From Bacteroidia bacterium (lineage in GTDB: Bacteria; Bacteroidota; Bacteroidia; M30B66), in assembly GCA_019695235.1 (NCBI GenBank), contig JAIBAI010000030.1:1-37447 (forward strand): a stretch of DNA of 37,447 nt, read 5' to 3'. Each line of letters starts with the position of its first letter. Position 1 is the first letter of the stretch. The translations under genes and the position numbers were made by a program. The notes beneath the pieces are model-generated. The model was not told the DNA's origin. It searched no databases and saw only the letters and a list, made by a program, of their open reading frames with translations. This document shows positions 19,501 to 26,190 of the stretch, piece by piece.

Positions 19501-22500
19501 CAGTGTGTTAACAATTTGCCCTGATAGTCCAGATAATGTAATTCAGGTAACTTTTAACAGCTTCAGTGCAGAGAGCAATATTTTCTCTCCTGCCAATCCG
19601 TGGGACTATATGATTATTTATGATGGTAACAGTACTTCAGGTACGCCATTTACGAATCCAAACACAGGCGGCACCAAATTCTCTGGCTCCACCTCCCCTG
19701 GTACTTTCTTGTCTACTACAGATGATGGCTGTTTAACATTCGAATTCATCTCGGATGATTTATTCTCTTATGCGGGTTGGGATGCCAAGGTAAGCTGCCT
19801 GGCCAGCAATATCCCTCCATCATGTGCTACGATCAATGGCCCAATGGATGGGGATACCGGTGTTTGCCGGAATGTTACCATTGAATGGACAAATCCGGCG
19901 GGAAGCATTGTAACTGGATATGATGTATATATGGATCTGGGTGACGGACTGGAACTTGTTTCTGATAACCAAACAGGTACCAGTTATTATACAGGTTTAC
20001 TTGACTCTAACACAGAGTACACTTTCCTGATTGTACCATTTAATACGAATGGTGATGCTGTTGATTGCCCGGTAGTTACCTATACAACAGGCACATGCGT
20101 AACTTATTGCGAAGCGGGAGTTACTGGTGAAGATGATTGTTTTGAGCACATCTCTCAGGTAACTGTGGGCGATGATATTGACAATGCATCTGAATGCCCC
20201 GATGAAACAGGGTACAGTGATTATACTACACAAACTGCCGAAGTAGCGATAGGTCTTGAAACCCCAATTAGCATCGTAAATGGTGAACCATACACGGCTG
20301 ATAGCTGTGGCGTCTGGGTTGACTGGAACCATGATGGCGACTTTGATGATGCCAATGAAAGCATTACACTTAACGGACAACCTGCCGGACCATATACCGG
20401 CCTGATTATTCCTCCGGCAGACGCAATTACCGGCCCGACACGTATGCGGGTAAGGATTACCGATGTTGCGGTTAATCCAAACCTTGACCCATGCGGATTG
20501 GTGGTATACGGAGAAACGGAAGACTATACATTAAATGTATCTCCGGCACCTGCCTGTCCTTACCCAGGGAATATCGTTGTTGGCGACATCACGGTTTCTT
20601 CTGCTGCTATTACCTGGAACCCGGTGAACAATGCCGAGACCTATCTTGTTCGTTACCGCAAAGCGAGCGTTTCTGACACGGCTGCAACCTGGGTTCAACC
20701 AATGCAGGTATCAGGCCAGTCGGCCTTCACAGTACTCGAAGGACTTGATTACTGCCAGGAATACATTGTACAGGTTGGAACTAAATGTGCTGATGAGGAA
20801 GAAGTACTTTACTCTTCTAACATCAGATTTACATCTCAATGTGTAGTTTGCCCTGATGATGCTACTACTGAAACCGAAACCTGTGGTGAGAGCACCAATG
20901 GTGGTTGCACCTCAGATGTGCCTGCATACCAGCCAATTAGCTGTGGCGAAACCATCTGTGGAACCACTTATTTTGACGGTACTACCCGCGACACCGACTG
21001 GTTCAGCATCAATGTTGGCAGTGAGGAAACTTATTCATTTAACCTGGTCGCAGAATTTGATGGTTCTATATTTATTGTAGATGTAACTGATTGCGATAAT
21101 CCTTCAATCATTACCCAAGGCCCTCCATTTACCGCCAATGTTCCTTATACCCTAAGTTCAAATCTTCAACCTGGCACATACGCTGTATTTGTAGGGCCTT
21201 CATTTGACAAAGGGAATATCGTTTGCGGTGCAAAAAACAGATACACACTGACCTTCAACGGTGGTGAAACTACGATTGCTCCAGTTGCCCCTGTTTGTGA
21301 AACAACAGCTCCATTCAACCTGGTTGCAACTCCTGCAGGTGGCAATTGGTCTGGTACCGGCATCACTGATGCAAACAATGGAACATTCGATCCTTCGGTT
21401 GCTGGTATCGGTACATTTACCATTACCTACAACGCTGTGAACAATGCCTGTGCTACCTCAGCAACAATTGATATTGTTGTAACAGGCAATACCACGGTAG
21501 CACCTCAGCAAGCAACAGGGCCAGATTCACTTTGTATTGATGCGGCTGATAGCCAGTTCAGTATTTCTCCTGTAAGTGGCGTAACCGAATACCTTTGGGT
21601 GTTAACCCCAACAGAGGCCGGATCTATCAGCGGAACTGGTACAACTGCAACGGTTAACTGGGCATCAAACTTTACCGGAACTGCTTCGGTTGTAGCTGCT
21701 GCAGTTAGTGCATGTGGAACCAGCGAGTTCTCAGTATCAAAAGATATTGTGATTCAAAGTGCGCCTTCAGCACCTGCTGCTATTGAAGGACCAGCTACAT
21801 CATGTGCTGGTTCTCAGAACTACTTTAGCCCTGGCTCAGGCTCTGCGACGCTTAGCTGGAGTCTTAATCCGTCAAATGCAGGAACTATCAGCGGTACAGG
21901 TAACACAATTACTGTTACCTGGGCAGATGAGTTTTCGGGCAGTGCTTCACTGTCTGTAACAGCCACAAACTTCTGCGGTACCAGCAGCGCGACCTCAATT
22001 GAAATCAATGTGCTTAGCTCGCCATTTGTTGACTTTGTTGGTCTGGCAGCTGAATACTGCTCTTCTGACGAACCTGCTGTATTAAGCGGCATTCCGGCAG
22101 GTGGTTATTTCACCATCACCGGAGGGAACGGCATTACAGGCAATGTGTTTAACCCTGCTCAGGCAGGCGCCGGAACATACACCATCACTTATTTCAATCA
22201 AATTGATGGTTGTCAGGGCAGCATTGCACAAAATGTAACTGTAATAACCGGCCCATCGGTTTCAATTAGTGGTGTTCAAGATATGTGTAGTAATGGTTCT
22301 GCTGTAACGCTTAGTGGAACACCTTCAGGTGGTACCTTCAGCGGCCCGGGTGTGAGCGGAAGTTCATTTAATCCAGCCGCAGTAAATCCGGGTAATATTA
22401 CCCTGACATATATCGTAACTGACCCTGATAATGAGTGTTCTGGCAAAGCTACAACCAGCTTTATGGTGAACCCTGCTCCTTCTGTTAACCTGATAGCGAA

Positions 22501-23419
22501 CCAAACCAGTGTTTGCGTGAATGCAGGGGCGGTTGCTCTTACAGGTGTTCCTTCACCTGGTACCTTCTCAGGTACTGGCGTAACAGGAAACACATTCCAG
22601 CCAGCTACCGCTGGTATCGGTGTACATACAGTACGTTATACTGTGGATAATGGAACTTGCAGCTCTTCTGACTCCCTGAGCATTACTGTTACTGCTGTTC
22701 CTGAACTTGAGTTTAGAAGCACCCCTGAAGCAGTGTGTACAAATGATGGCGCTATCCAACTGAGTAGTGTTCCTGCGGGTGCAAGCTTCACCGGTCCGGG
22801 AGTTGTAGGTTCTACCTTTAATCCCTCACTTGCCGGAATTGGGACACACACCCTCACCGCTACAATGGTCAGCAATGGATGTACCTCAACCGCCACCAGG
22901 CTTATTACAGTGAATCGCTCACCTGAGGCTTCATTTAATATCTCTACACCAGGCTATACTGCTCAGCTAAATAATACTTCATTGTATGCTGACAGCTACC
23001 TCTGGGACTTCGGTGACAGCACCACCAGTACAGCTACTAACCCTACGCATACTTATGCCGGTAATGGCTTCTACACCATTAAACTGATTGCTACCAATGT
23101 ACTTTGCGGCACTGACACATTTAGTGTGAATGTTGACATTTCAGTAGGTATCGGAAATGTGGAAGGTGTTGACCAGCTTCAGGTGTTCCCGAACCCAACC
23201 GAAGGTCTGTTGAACCTGTCATTCCAATCGGCTGAAGCACAAACTTTCGACATCCGTATACTGGATGCAGCAGGCAGATTGGTTGCAACTGAGTCGTTCA
23301 GCACTATGCCTGGTAAAGTAAACCGTCAGTATGACCTTTCAGACAAGGCAAAAGGAATTTACTTCTTTAGCATCCGTTCTGAAAAAGGCATGATGAACTA
23401 CCGCATCGTGAAAGACTAA
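13586..23419 (+). CDS. Giant multidomain T9SS-secreted cell-surface protein (adhesin-like)
   Basis: A 3277-residue exported protein. Layout: signal peptide 1-25 (ends KVQAQ); PPC-like beta domain about 26-150; GEVED domain about 151-302 (ends GLATYGETEDYGVVF); P-domain about 309-466; an array 472-2170 of 11 FN3-like repeats with 5 interspersed CUB-like domains; second GEVED 2171-2320 with a DWNHDGDFDDANE calcium-type loop; FN3 2321-2418; PPC-like domain 2419-2559; Ig/PKD-like repeats 2560-3111; a classical PKD domain (YLWDFGDSTTS) 3112-3188; T9SS type A sorting domain 3189-3277 (VFPNPTEGLLNLSF ... KGIYFFSIRSEKG). No catalytic domain is seen, so adhesion or a structural surface role is inferred. 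Export would be by Sec and then T9SS, with removal of the sorting domain. It is co-transcribed with the 136-residue gene and ends at a strong terminator. Confidence 0.93.
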   Translation: MKKFYSILTILFATLMLSSGKVQAQCENNNDLLNVFGAPATVGSSVGNGICIFAGESFRLINLQPGSTYRISACGSDPGLDSRITVFPSSGGAALAFNDDYCGLLSRLDFTSVDGSSIDILLDATGPGNTCISNTEICGSLIITLLSTDANPAYCSPQYASPFGGTTEGDFINGIALESINNQNTGAEGGPNYTHYSNLVTNLLPNTSYVLTVKNNPDYTEKVAAWIDYNQDLEFSSNERLGQITVFPGASGVINFTTPAVVNSGQTRLRVRMMNTIPIGIYMDPCGLATYGETEDYGVVFPADPAGPSDGLNFSTACGINKQIPDNACPNTTEASITVSGLSNLGEDHILESASIIIEHPMAADLDIYLQAPNGQLVELSTDNGGAGANYGVYAVNNCTQVAKFIMNAATPINGANAPFVGSYIPEGNLASLNSGLNPNGVWKLIVCDDFAGDVGIIQHFALGFKEELAGNPPACAATYSIADAASDIDIDDDISWTAGDGNPTSYDVYFGTSPSPALVSDNQSTSSYDPGTLLEGTTYYYQIVPSNAYGDATGCPVRSFTTQEATPLPGCAQNLSPTGSDVSVNTTINWEPGTGPVSAYNLFFGTDPGNLSQVLDEVNVTSYTPNAALNFSTTYYYLVVPVNESGTAENCTPASFTTESAPEPDGILMQNGTIIACDTNFYDSGGLSGDYSAGETYVLTIVPKDANSNVSVTFSSFVSESGALDGLAIYNGTQVDLNPLVVLTGTVSGPVTYTSSAPGGELTFAFNSDDFVNAAGWVATLGCEPQQVNPVCATNLSPADEATGVSTSSSLSWTSGGGNPDSYDVYFGTDAQNLVLVADNTTQTTYSPGSPLSLNTTYYWQIIPNYGNSQPSCSVSSFTTTSETGIIMADGSVQACSGTFYDSGGQNGNYGSNEFLTFTIFPSTPGSFVKVDFTEFNVSNSGFMELDNLLIINGSDAMGGDIIGSYTGTTSPGSITSYAADGALTFLFYTDAIGTASGWAASISCVTPTEAPACAVNLSPTDVSTDVSTDVVLSWEQGTGAIATGYSVWFGTDPGSLSEVSSNQPGTTFAPQGLQHETTYYWQVVPQNTIGSATGCSILSFTTGVQAIECAQNFLPVNGTTGVGEQQIISWEAPASGGVTSYDVYFGTEPFSLPLVSDNQAGTSYTATGLLPGTTYYWQISPNGDNGSAINCTITSFITSSDEEVLCATNFSPFDLEADVDLNADLSWEPGYVEGPPGPPVPAFYTFDIYFGTAPDALVLIADDYETMTFDPGSLEPNTTYFWKVIPTKDGESAEDCPIISFTTGGEAQLTCVTQPVPANGATQVSLSTTEISWTPGQGSPETYDIYFGTDADNLQLLSDNQTETSFDVGMLEPNTTYYWYVQSFSADDSTDNCTVFSFSTLSVPNCVASTNPANAQTDVATDQVLSWDAVSGADAYDVYIGLAPDDLVMVSEDQAGTSFTPNMLQGSTTYFWLVVPKNEAGAAENCTALSFTTVTADDELVIFNGEVTTCIDTLYDTGGSTSNYTSGENITFTIYPATPGSFVKLDFLAFNTEDGWDSLYVYHGSTATGTPALELSGEILQNLPSITSDAANGSLTLVFRSDDSGTAPGFEAAISCFVPTEIPACAISLSPADEAVDQFTDLSLSWAAGDGNPSGYDVYFGTDPGTLQLVSENQPGTSFSPVLQPNTTYYWQIIPRNLNGAADACAIYSFTTGEEVTPNEILMHTGEVTTCNATFYDDGGNDNNYSNEQIQILTIYPETPGSAVKVTFNSFASEKDYDVLYIFYGNDINVEPIDSLTGENLGTLPTYVSNAADGSITFGWISDQSLSRAGWSAVVSCVDANEALGCVENIAPANNSQNLGTSSTILSWSPGSGIPSGYDVYFGTDSDNLTLVSDNQVGLTYTPGTLQTATTYYWQVVPYNQDGSATDCPVNAFTTSTSVDILMHNGLVNTCDANFFDTGGPSSNYGLEEDSVLTICPDSPDNVIQVTFNSFSAESNIFSPANPWDYMIIYDGNSTSGTPFTNPNTGGTKFSGSTSPGTFLSTTDDGCLTFEFISDDLFSYAGWDAKVSCLASNIPPSCATINGPMDGDTGVCRNVTIEWTNPAGSIVTGYDVYMDLGDGLELVSDNQTGTSYYTGLLDSNTEYTFLIVPFNTNGDAVDCPVVTYTTGTCVTYCEAGVTGEDDCFEHISQVTVGDDIDNASECPDETGYSDYTTQTAEVAIGLETPISIVNGEPYTADSCGVWVDWNHDGDFDDANESITLNGQPAGPYTGLIIPPADAITGPTRMRVRITDVAVNPNLDPCGLVVYGETEDYTLNVSPAPACPYPGNIVVGDITVSSAAITWNPVNNAETYLVRYRKASVSDTAATWVQPMQVSGQSAFTVLEGLDYCQEYIVQVGTKCADEEEVLYSSNIRFTSQCVVCPDDATTETETCGESTNGGCTSDVPAYQPISCGETICGTTYFDGTTRDTDWFSINVGSEETYSFNLVAEFDGSIFIVDVTDCDNPSIITQGPPFTANVPYTLSSNLQPGTYAVFVGPSFDKGNIVCGAKNRYTLTFNGGETTIAPVAPVCETTAPFNLVATPAGGNWSGTGITDANNGTFDPSVAGIGTFTITYNAVNNACATSATIDIVVTGNTTVAPQQATGPDSLCIDAADSQFSISPVSGVTEYLWVLTPTEAGSISGTGTTATVNWASNFTGTASVVAAAVSACGTSEFSVSKDIVIQSAPSAPAAIEGPATSCAGSQNYFSPGSGSATLSWSLNPSNAGTISGTGNTITVTWADEFSGSASLSVTATNFCGTSSATSIEINVLSSPFVDFVGLAAEYCSSDEPAVLSGIPAGGYFTITGGNGITGNVFNPAQAGAGTYTITYFNQIDGCQGSIAQNVTVITGPSVSISGVQDMCSNGSAVTLSGTPSGGTFSGPGVSGSSFNPAAVNPGNITLTYIVTDPDNECSGKATTSFMVNPAPSVNLIANQTSVCVNAGAVALTGVPSPGTFSGTGVTGNTFQPATAGIGVHTVRYTVDNGTCSSSDSLSITVTAVPELEFRSTPEAVCTNDGAIQLSSVPAGASFTGPGVVGSTFNPSLAGIGTHTLTATMVSNGCTSTATRLITVNRSPEASFNISTPGYTAQLNNTSLYADSYLWDFGDSTTSTATNPTHTYAGNGFYTIKLIATNVLCGTDTFSVNVDISVGIGNVEGVDQLQVFPNPTEGLLNLSFQSAEAQTFDIRILDAAGRLVATESFSTMPGKVNRQYDLSDKAKGIYFFSIRSEKGMMNYRIVKD
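14511..14986 (+). other. Orphan proprotein-convertase P-domain in the giant surface protein
   Basis: Sub-domain of the giant protein (residues of about 309-466). ILESASIIIEHPMAADLDIY followed by LQAPNGQLVELS and LNPNGVWKLIVCDDFAGDVG carries the jelly-roll P-domain signature (strand pair, then hydrophobic G-x-W-x-L near the end). In other proteins this domain usually follows a subtilase or metalloprotease domain; none is present here. Confidence 0.75.
14999..20097 (+). repeat. Coding array of 11 FN3-like repeats and 5 CUB-like domains
   Basis: Eleven repeats of about 95 residues share C-x-x-x-x-x-P ... LSW ... YDVYFGT ... LVSDNQ-GTS ... NTTYYWQ(I/V)VP ... C-x-x-x-SFTT. Approximate DNA starts: 14999, 15299, 15958, 16619, 16909, 17197, 17512, 17800, 18457, 19120, 19813. 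Five CUB-like domains of about 125-135 residues (TC-x-x-x-FYDSGG ... ITSYAADGALTF ... GW-A-ISC) start near 15571, 16246, 18079, 18745 and 19408. Every FN3-like repeat has one Cys near its start and one near its end, so an intradomain disulfide is likely. The order is R R C R C R R R R R C R C R C R. Confidence 0.85.
21263..22920 (+). repeat. Coding array of Ig/PKD-like repeats in the giant protein tail
   Basis: At least six units of about 75-90 residues. Five share the pattern LSGTPSGGTFSGPGV-G-S-FNPA-AG-GT-TITY with a Cys before the first strand (starts near 21263, 22021, 22255, 22480, 22700). Two central units (21491-22020) instead carry LNPSNAGTISGTGNTITVTW, a PKD-like variant. They separate the PPC-like domain from the last PKD and sorting domains, acting as a stalk near the attachment end (inference). 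Confidence 0.75.
23150..23416 (+). other. T9SS type A C-terminal sorting domain
   Basis: The last about 89 residues of the giant protein show the Por-secretion pattern: VFPNPTEGLLNLSF, then FDIRILDAAGRLV, then KGIYFFSIRSEKG and a closing basic strand. In established T9SS biology this domain directs passage through the outer membrane and is cleaved on attachment or release. Confidence 0.9.
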
Positions 23420-23438
23420 GGCAAATCGTATAATTGAA

Positions 23439-23474
23439 AAGGCTGCTTCCACAAAGGAAGCAGCCTTTTTTTTT
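23439..23474 (+). terminator. Strong intrinsic (Rho-independent) terminator
   Basis: A 12-bp perfect stem (AAGGCTGCTTCC / GGAAGCAGCCTT) with a 5-nt loop ACAAA is followed by a run of nine T. It sits 20 bp after the giant gene. In the other direction the stem is followed by a short TTTT, so it could also stop the convergent minus-strand transcript of the beta-synthase gene. Confidence 0.9.
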
Positions 23475-23535
23475 GGGATTAGATCGGTAAATTATTCTGC
23501 AGTAAAAGTTACTCCGGTTGAATCATACCGACTTT

Positions 23536-24894
23536 CTATCCAATAGCTTCGATGATATCGTACTTTGTAATGATATGTACCTCGCTGAGCATATCTCTTA
23601 CCAGAACAGCATCGTTTTCACGGTTAATCAGCGAAGAAACCTCCTCCAGGCTGGCCTGCGGGGCTACAAATGGGAAAGGTTTCTGCATCAAAGTTTTTAC
23701 CGGTTCATGACGTAGCTCCGGATTGTCAATTAGGCGGGCATACAAATGGCTGTCGCTTAAAGAACCCGTGAAGTCGCTACCGGATACCACGGGTAATTGA
23801 GAGATGTCGTAATCGCGCATCAGTTTTATTGCTTCTGACACAGGTGCCGTTTCTTCAATGGTGAGCAATTTCTGGTGCTTATGGCATTCGATCATATCAA
23901 TTGCTTTGGGTGAGCTTTCTTCAAGGAAGCCCCGGTCACGCATCCATTCATCGTTATACATTTTACCCAAATAGCGGGTTCCATGATCATGAAAAATCAC
24001 AACAACTACATCTCCTGCCTTAAAAAGATGTTTCATCTGAACCATTCCGGCAAGGGCTGCCCCGGCAGAGTTCCCGACAAAAATGCCTTCCTCACGGGGA
24101 ATACGCCTGGTCATCATGGCAGCATCACGGTCGCTTACCTTCTCAAAATGGTCAATGAGAGAAAAATCAACATTAGCCGGAAGAAAATCCTCTCCAATAC
24201 CCTCTGTGATGTAGGGATAAATCTCTTCCTTGTCGAAAATACCTGTTTCCTTGTACTTCTTAAACACAGAGCCATAGGTATCAATACCAAGAATCTTGAT
24301 ATTCGGGTTTTTCTCTTTGAGATACCTTCCCGTTCCACAGATAGTTCCTCCGGTACCAACCCCTACCACTAAATGGGTGATTTTCCCCTCCGTTTGCTCC
24401 CAAATCTCCGGCCCTGTCTGCTCGTAATGGGCTTGTGAATTACTAAGATTGTCATACTGGTTGGGCTTCCAGGCATTGGGGGTTTCCCGCTCAAGCCTTG
24501 ATGAAACACTATAATATGAACGCGGGTCTTCCGGGTCAACATTGGTGGGGCATACAATTACCTCAGCACCAAAGGCCCTTAAGGCATCAACCTTCTCTTT
24601 CGATTGCTTATCTGTGGTAGTGAAAATACATTTATAACCTTTGATTACCGCGGCAATCGCCAAACCCATGCCGGTATTGCCGCTTGTTCCTTCGATGATG
24701 GTTCCGCCGGGCATTAATTTCCCTGACTTTTCAGCGTCCTCAATCATCTTTATTGCCATCCGGTCTTTAATCGAATTGCCGGGGTTGAAGGTCTCTACCT
24801 TCGCCAGAACCAGTGCAGGAATGTCTTTGGTTATCTTGTTCAATCTAACCATCGGCGTTTTACCAATGGTTTCTAAAATATTGTTACAATACAT
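23536..24894 (-). CDS. Cystathionine beta-synthase with C-terminal CBS domain pair
   Basis: PLP enzyme that condenses homocysteine with serine (or O-acetylserine) to cystathionine. The 452 residues comprise a fold-type II core of about 330 residues and a regulatory Bateman module. PLP Lys43 lies in NPGNSIKDRMA, the substrate loop is EGTSGNTG (about 69-76), and the phosphate-binding glycine loop is GVGTGGTICGTGRYLKE. The C-terminal part (about 335-452) reads as two CBS motifs (EAIKLMRDYDISQLPVVSG; EVSSLINRENDAVLV), which separates it from plain cysteine synthase. It lies 45 bp downstream of the PLP lyase gene on the same strand but has its own promoter box at 24899-24906. A pure O-acetylserine-dependent activity cannot be excluded from sequence alone. 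Confidence 0.88.
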   Translation of the reverse strand: MYCNNILETIGKTPMVRLNKITKDIPALVLAKVETFNPGNSIKDRMAIKMIEDAEKSGKLMPGGTIIEGTSGNTGMGLAIAAVIKGYKCIFTTTDKQSKEKVDALRAFGAEVIVCPTNVDPEDPRSYYSVSSRLERETPNAWKPNQYDNLSNSQAHYEQTGPEIWEQTEGKITHLVVGVGTGGTICGTGRYLKEKNPNIKILGIDTYGSVFKKYKETGIFDKEEIYPYITEGIGEDFLPANVDFSLIDHFEKVSDRDAAMMTRRIPREEGIFVGNSAGAALAGMVQMKHLFKAGDVVVVIFHDHGTRYLGKMYNDEWMRDRGFLEESSPKAIDMIECHKHQKLLTIEETAPVSEAIKLMRDYDISQLPVVSGSDFTGSLSDSHLYARLIDNPELRHEPVKTLMQKPFPFVAPQASLEEVSSLINRENDAVLVRDMLSEVHIITKYDIIEAIG

Positions 24895-24898
24895 GCAG

Positions 24899-24906
24899 CA
24901 AAGGTA
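24899..24906 (-). promoter_or_regulatory. Beta-synthase promoter -7 box, leaderless spacing
   Basis: TACCTTTG on the minus strand matches TAnnTTTG exactly, 4 nt before the ATG at 24894. Transcription would start at or next to the start codon. It lies in the 45-bp gap behind the upstream lyase gene. Confidence 0.5.
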
Positions 24907-24939
24907 CGATTCTGATACTGAAAGATGCTTATTGAAAAT

Positions 24940-26097
24940 TTATACCTGCTCAAGTGCCAGCAACAAATCATCTAAAAGCAGCTTTGGGTCTTCGATGCCC
25001 ATTGAAAGGCGAACAAGATTGTCTGGAATCAATGGGTTGCGCTTTTCAGGGGGTATAGCCAGCCCTGCCACCGGAAACACCAATGACTCATAGCCACCCC
25101 AGGAACAAGCTATCTGAAAATGTTTCAGCGAATCACAGAACCGTTCAATACCCGCATCATCTGTTCTTATTGTGATGCTGAATAAGCCCGAACAACGCTT
25201 CATCTGTTTTCGTGCAAGTGTATGCTGCGGATGGCTTTCGTCGAACGGGAAATATACGCTTTCAATTTTTGAATGCCCTTTTAACCCACTGAGCACAAAA
25301 GCTGCATTATCAGCAGAACGGTTTGCCCGCAGCTCCAAAGTGCGTAAGCCCCTGATAAGCAACCAGGCATCGTGCGGCGACAAAACCGGGCCCATCGTCA
25401 TCCAGTCTTCTGAAAACAAACGTGAAATTATCTTCTTCGAACCGCAAATTACCCCGGCCACCACATCACTATGTCCATTCAGATACTTGGTAGCTGAATG
25501 TATCACCAAATCAATTCCAAGGGCGTGGGGCTGTTGAAACAGCGGAGAAGCATAGCTATTGTCAATCAGGCTGATTAAACTGTGGCGTTTCGCAAAAGCA
25601 GCTACCTCAGCAATATCCTGCAGTTCAAAAGTCATTGAGTTCGGGCTTTCAAGAAAGACCATACGGGTATGTGGCTTCAGCGCCTGTTCAAAATGCGAAA
25701 TTTCAGTTCCGTCAATAAAACTGGTTTCAACCCCGAAACGCTCCAGGAGCGTACCTAATAATTTATAGGTCCAGCTATATGGCTTTTGTACACAAATCAC
25801 ATGGTCGCCCGATTTTAAGTTACCAAGTACGGCAATGGCCACAGCAGCGCTTCCCGAACCGCAGACCAGGGCATCTTCTGTACCTTCAAGTGCAGCAAGT
25901 TTCTGGCGCAGAATGGCTACGGTCGGATTATACCCTCTGGAATAAAAAGGACGCTCAAACTCCTGCTGAAGGGTTTCTCGCATAGCTTTTACCGAGGGAT
26001 AACTAAAATTAGAAGTCTGGATGATGGCCGGAGAAACAGCCTGGAAATAATTTTCACGCTCCTCTCCGAGTTCATTTAAAATTTCTGATACATGCAT
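24940..26097 (-). CDS. Cys/Met-metabolism PLP enzyme (cystathionine gamma-lyase/synthase family)
   Basis: A 385-residue fold-type I PLP enzyme. Diagnostic sites: YSRGYNPTV (residues of about 52-60, phosphate contact from the neighbouring subunit), GSGSAAVAIAV (PLP phosphate loop), the aspartate in LIDNSYASP (D179), and the Schiff-base Lys204 in HSATKYLNGHSDVVAG. The C-terminus has VRLSMGIEDPKLLLDDL, typical of the family. The family includes cystathionine gamma-lyase, gamma-synthase and methionine gamma-lyase, and sequence alone does not separate them. Immediate linkage to a CBS-domain beta-synthase favours gamma-lyase and the reverse transsulfuration route from homocysteine to cysteine. A TAATTTCG box (one mismatch) sits 4 nt before its ATG. 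It diverges from uvrD. Confidence 0.85.
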   Translation of the reverse strand: MHVSEILNELGEERENYFQAVSPAIIQTSNFSYPSVKAMRETLQQEFERPFYSRGYNPTVAILRQKLAALEGTEDALVCGSGSAAVAIAVLGNLKSGDHVICVQKPYSWTYKLLGTLLERFGVETSFIDGTEISHFEQALKPHTRMVFLESPNSMTFELQDIAEVAAFAKRHSLISLIDNSYASPLFQQPHALGIDLVIHSATKYLNGHSDVVAGVICGSKKIISRLFSEDWMTMGPVLSPHDAWLLIRGLRTLELRANRSADNAAFVLSGLKGHSKIESVYFPFDESHPQHTLARKQMKRCSGLFSITIRTDDAGIERFCDSLKHFQIACSWGGYESLVFPVAGLAIPPEKRNPLIPDNLVRLSMGIEDPKLLLDDLLLALEQV

Positions 26098-26101
26098 CTG
26101 G

Positions 26102-26109
26102 CGAAATTA
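26102..26109 (-). promoter_or_regulatory. Possible -7 box of the PLP lyase gene
   Basis: TAATTTCG on the minus strand has one mismatch to TAnnTTTG and ends 4 nt before the ATG at 26097, the same spacing as for uvrD and the beta-synthase gene. Confidence 0.35.
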
Positions 26110-26178
26110 GCGAGAATTTTACCGAACCTATCAACCGTTTTGTGAATAAAATCAGTGGAATCAGGCCGGGGCTTTCGT

Positions 26179-26186
26179 TACTTTTG
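26179..26186 (+). promoter_or_regulatory. uvrD promoter -7 box, leaderless spacing
   Basis: TACTTTTG is an exact TAnnTTTG match, 4 nt before the ATG at 26191. This argues for that ATG over the earlier in-frame start at 26155, which would lie upstream of the promoter. Confidence 0.5.
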
Positions 26187-26190
26187 CAAG

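Noticed and set aside
14999-20097. Repeat array as a CRISPR or non-coding DNA repeat
   Set aside because: The similarity is protein-level, in frame, with about 285-nt units of diverged DNA; no short direct repeats with uniform spacers exist.
20856-22896. Long minus-strand open frames inside the giant surface-protein gene
   Set aside because: They are shadows of a repetitive, stop-poor coding sequence and have no recognisable family features or promoter.
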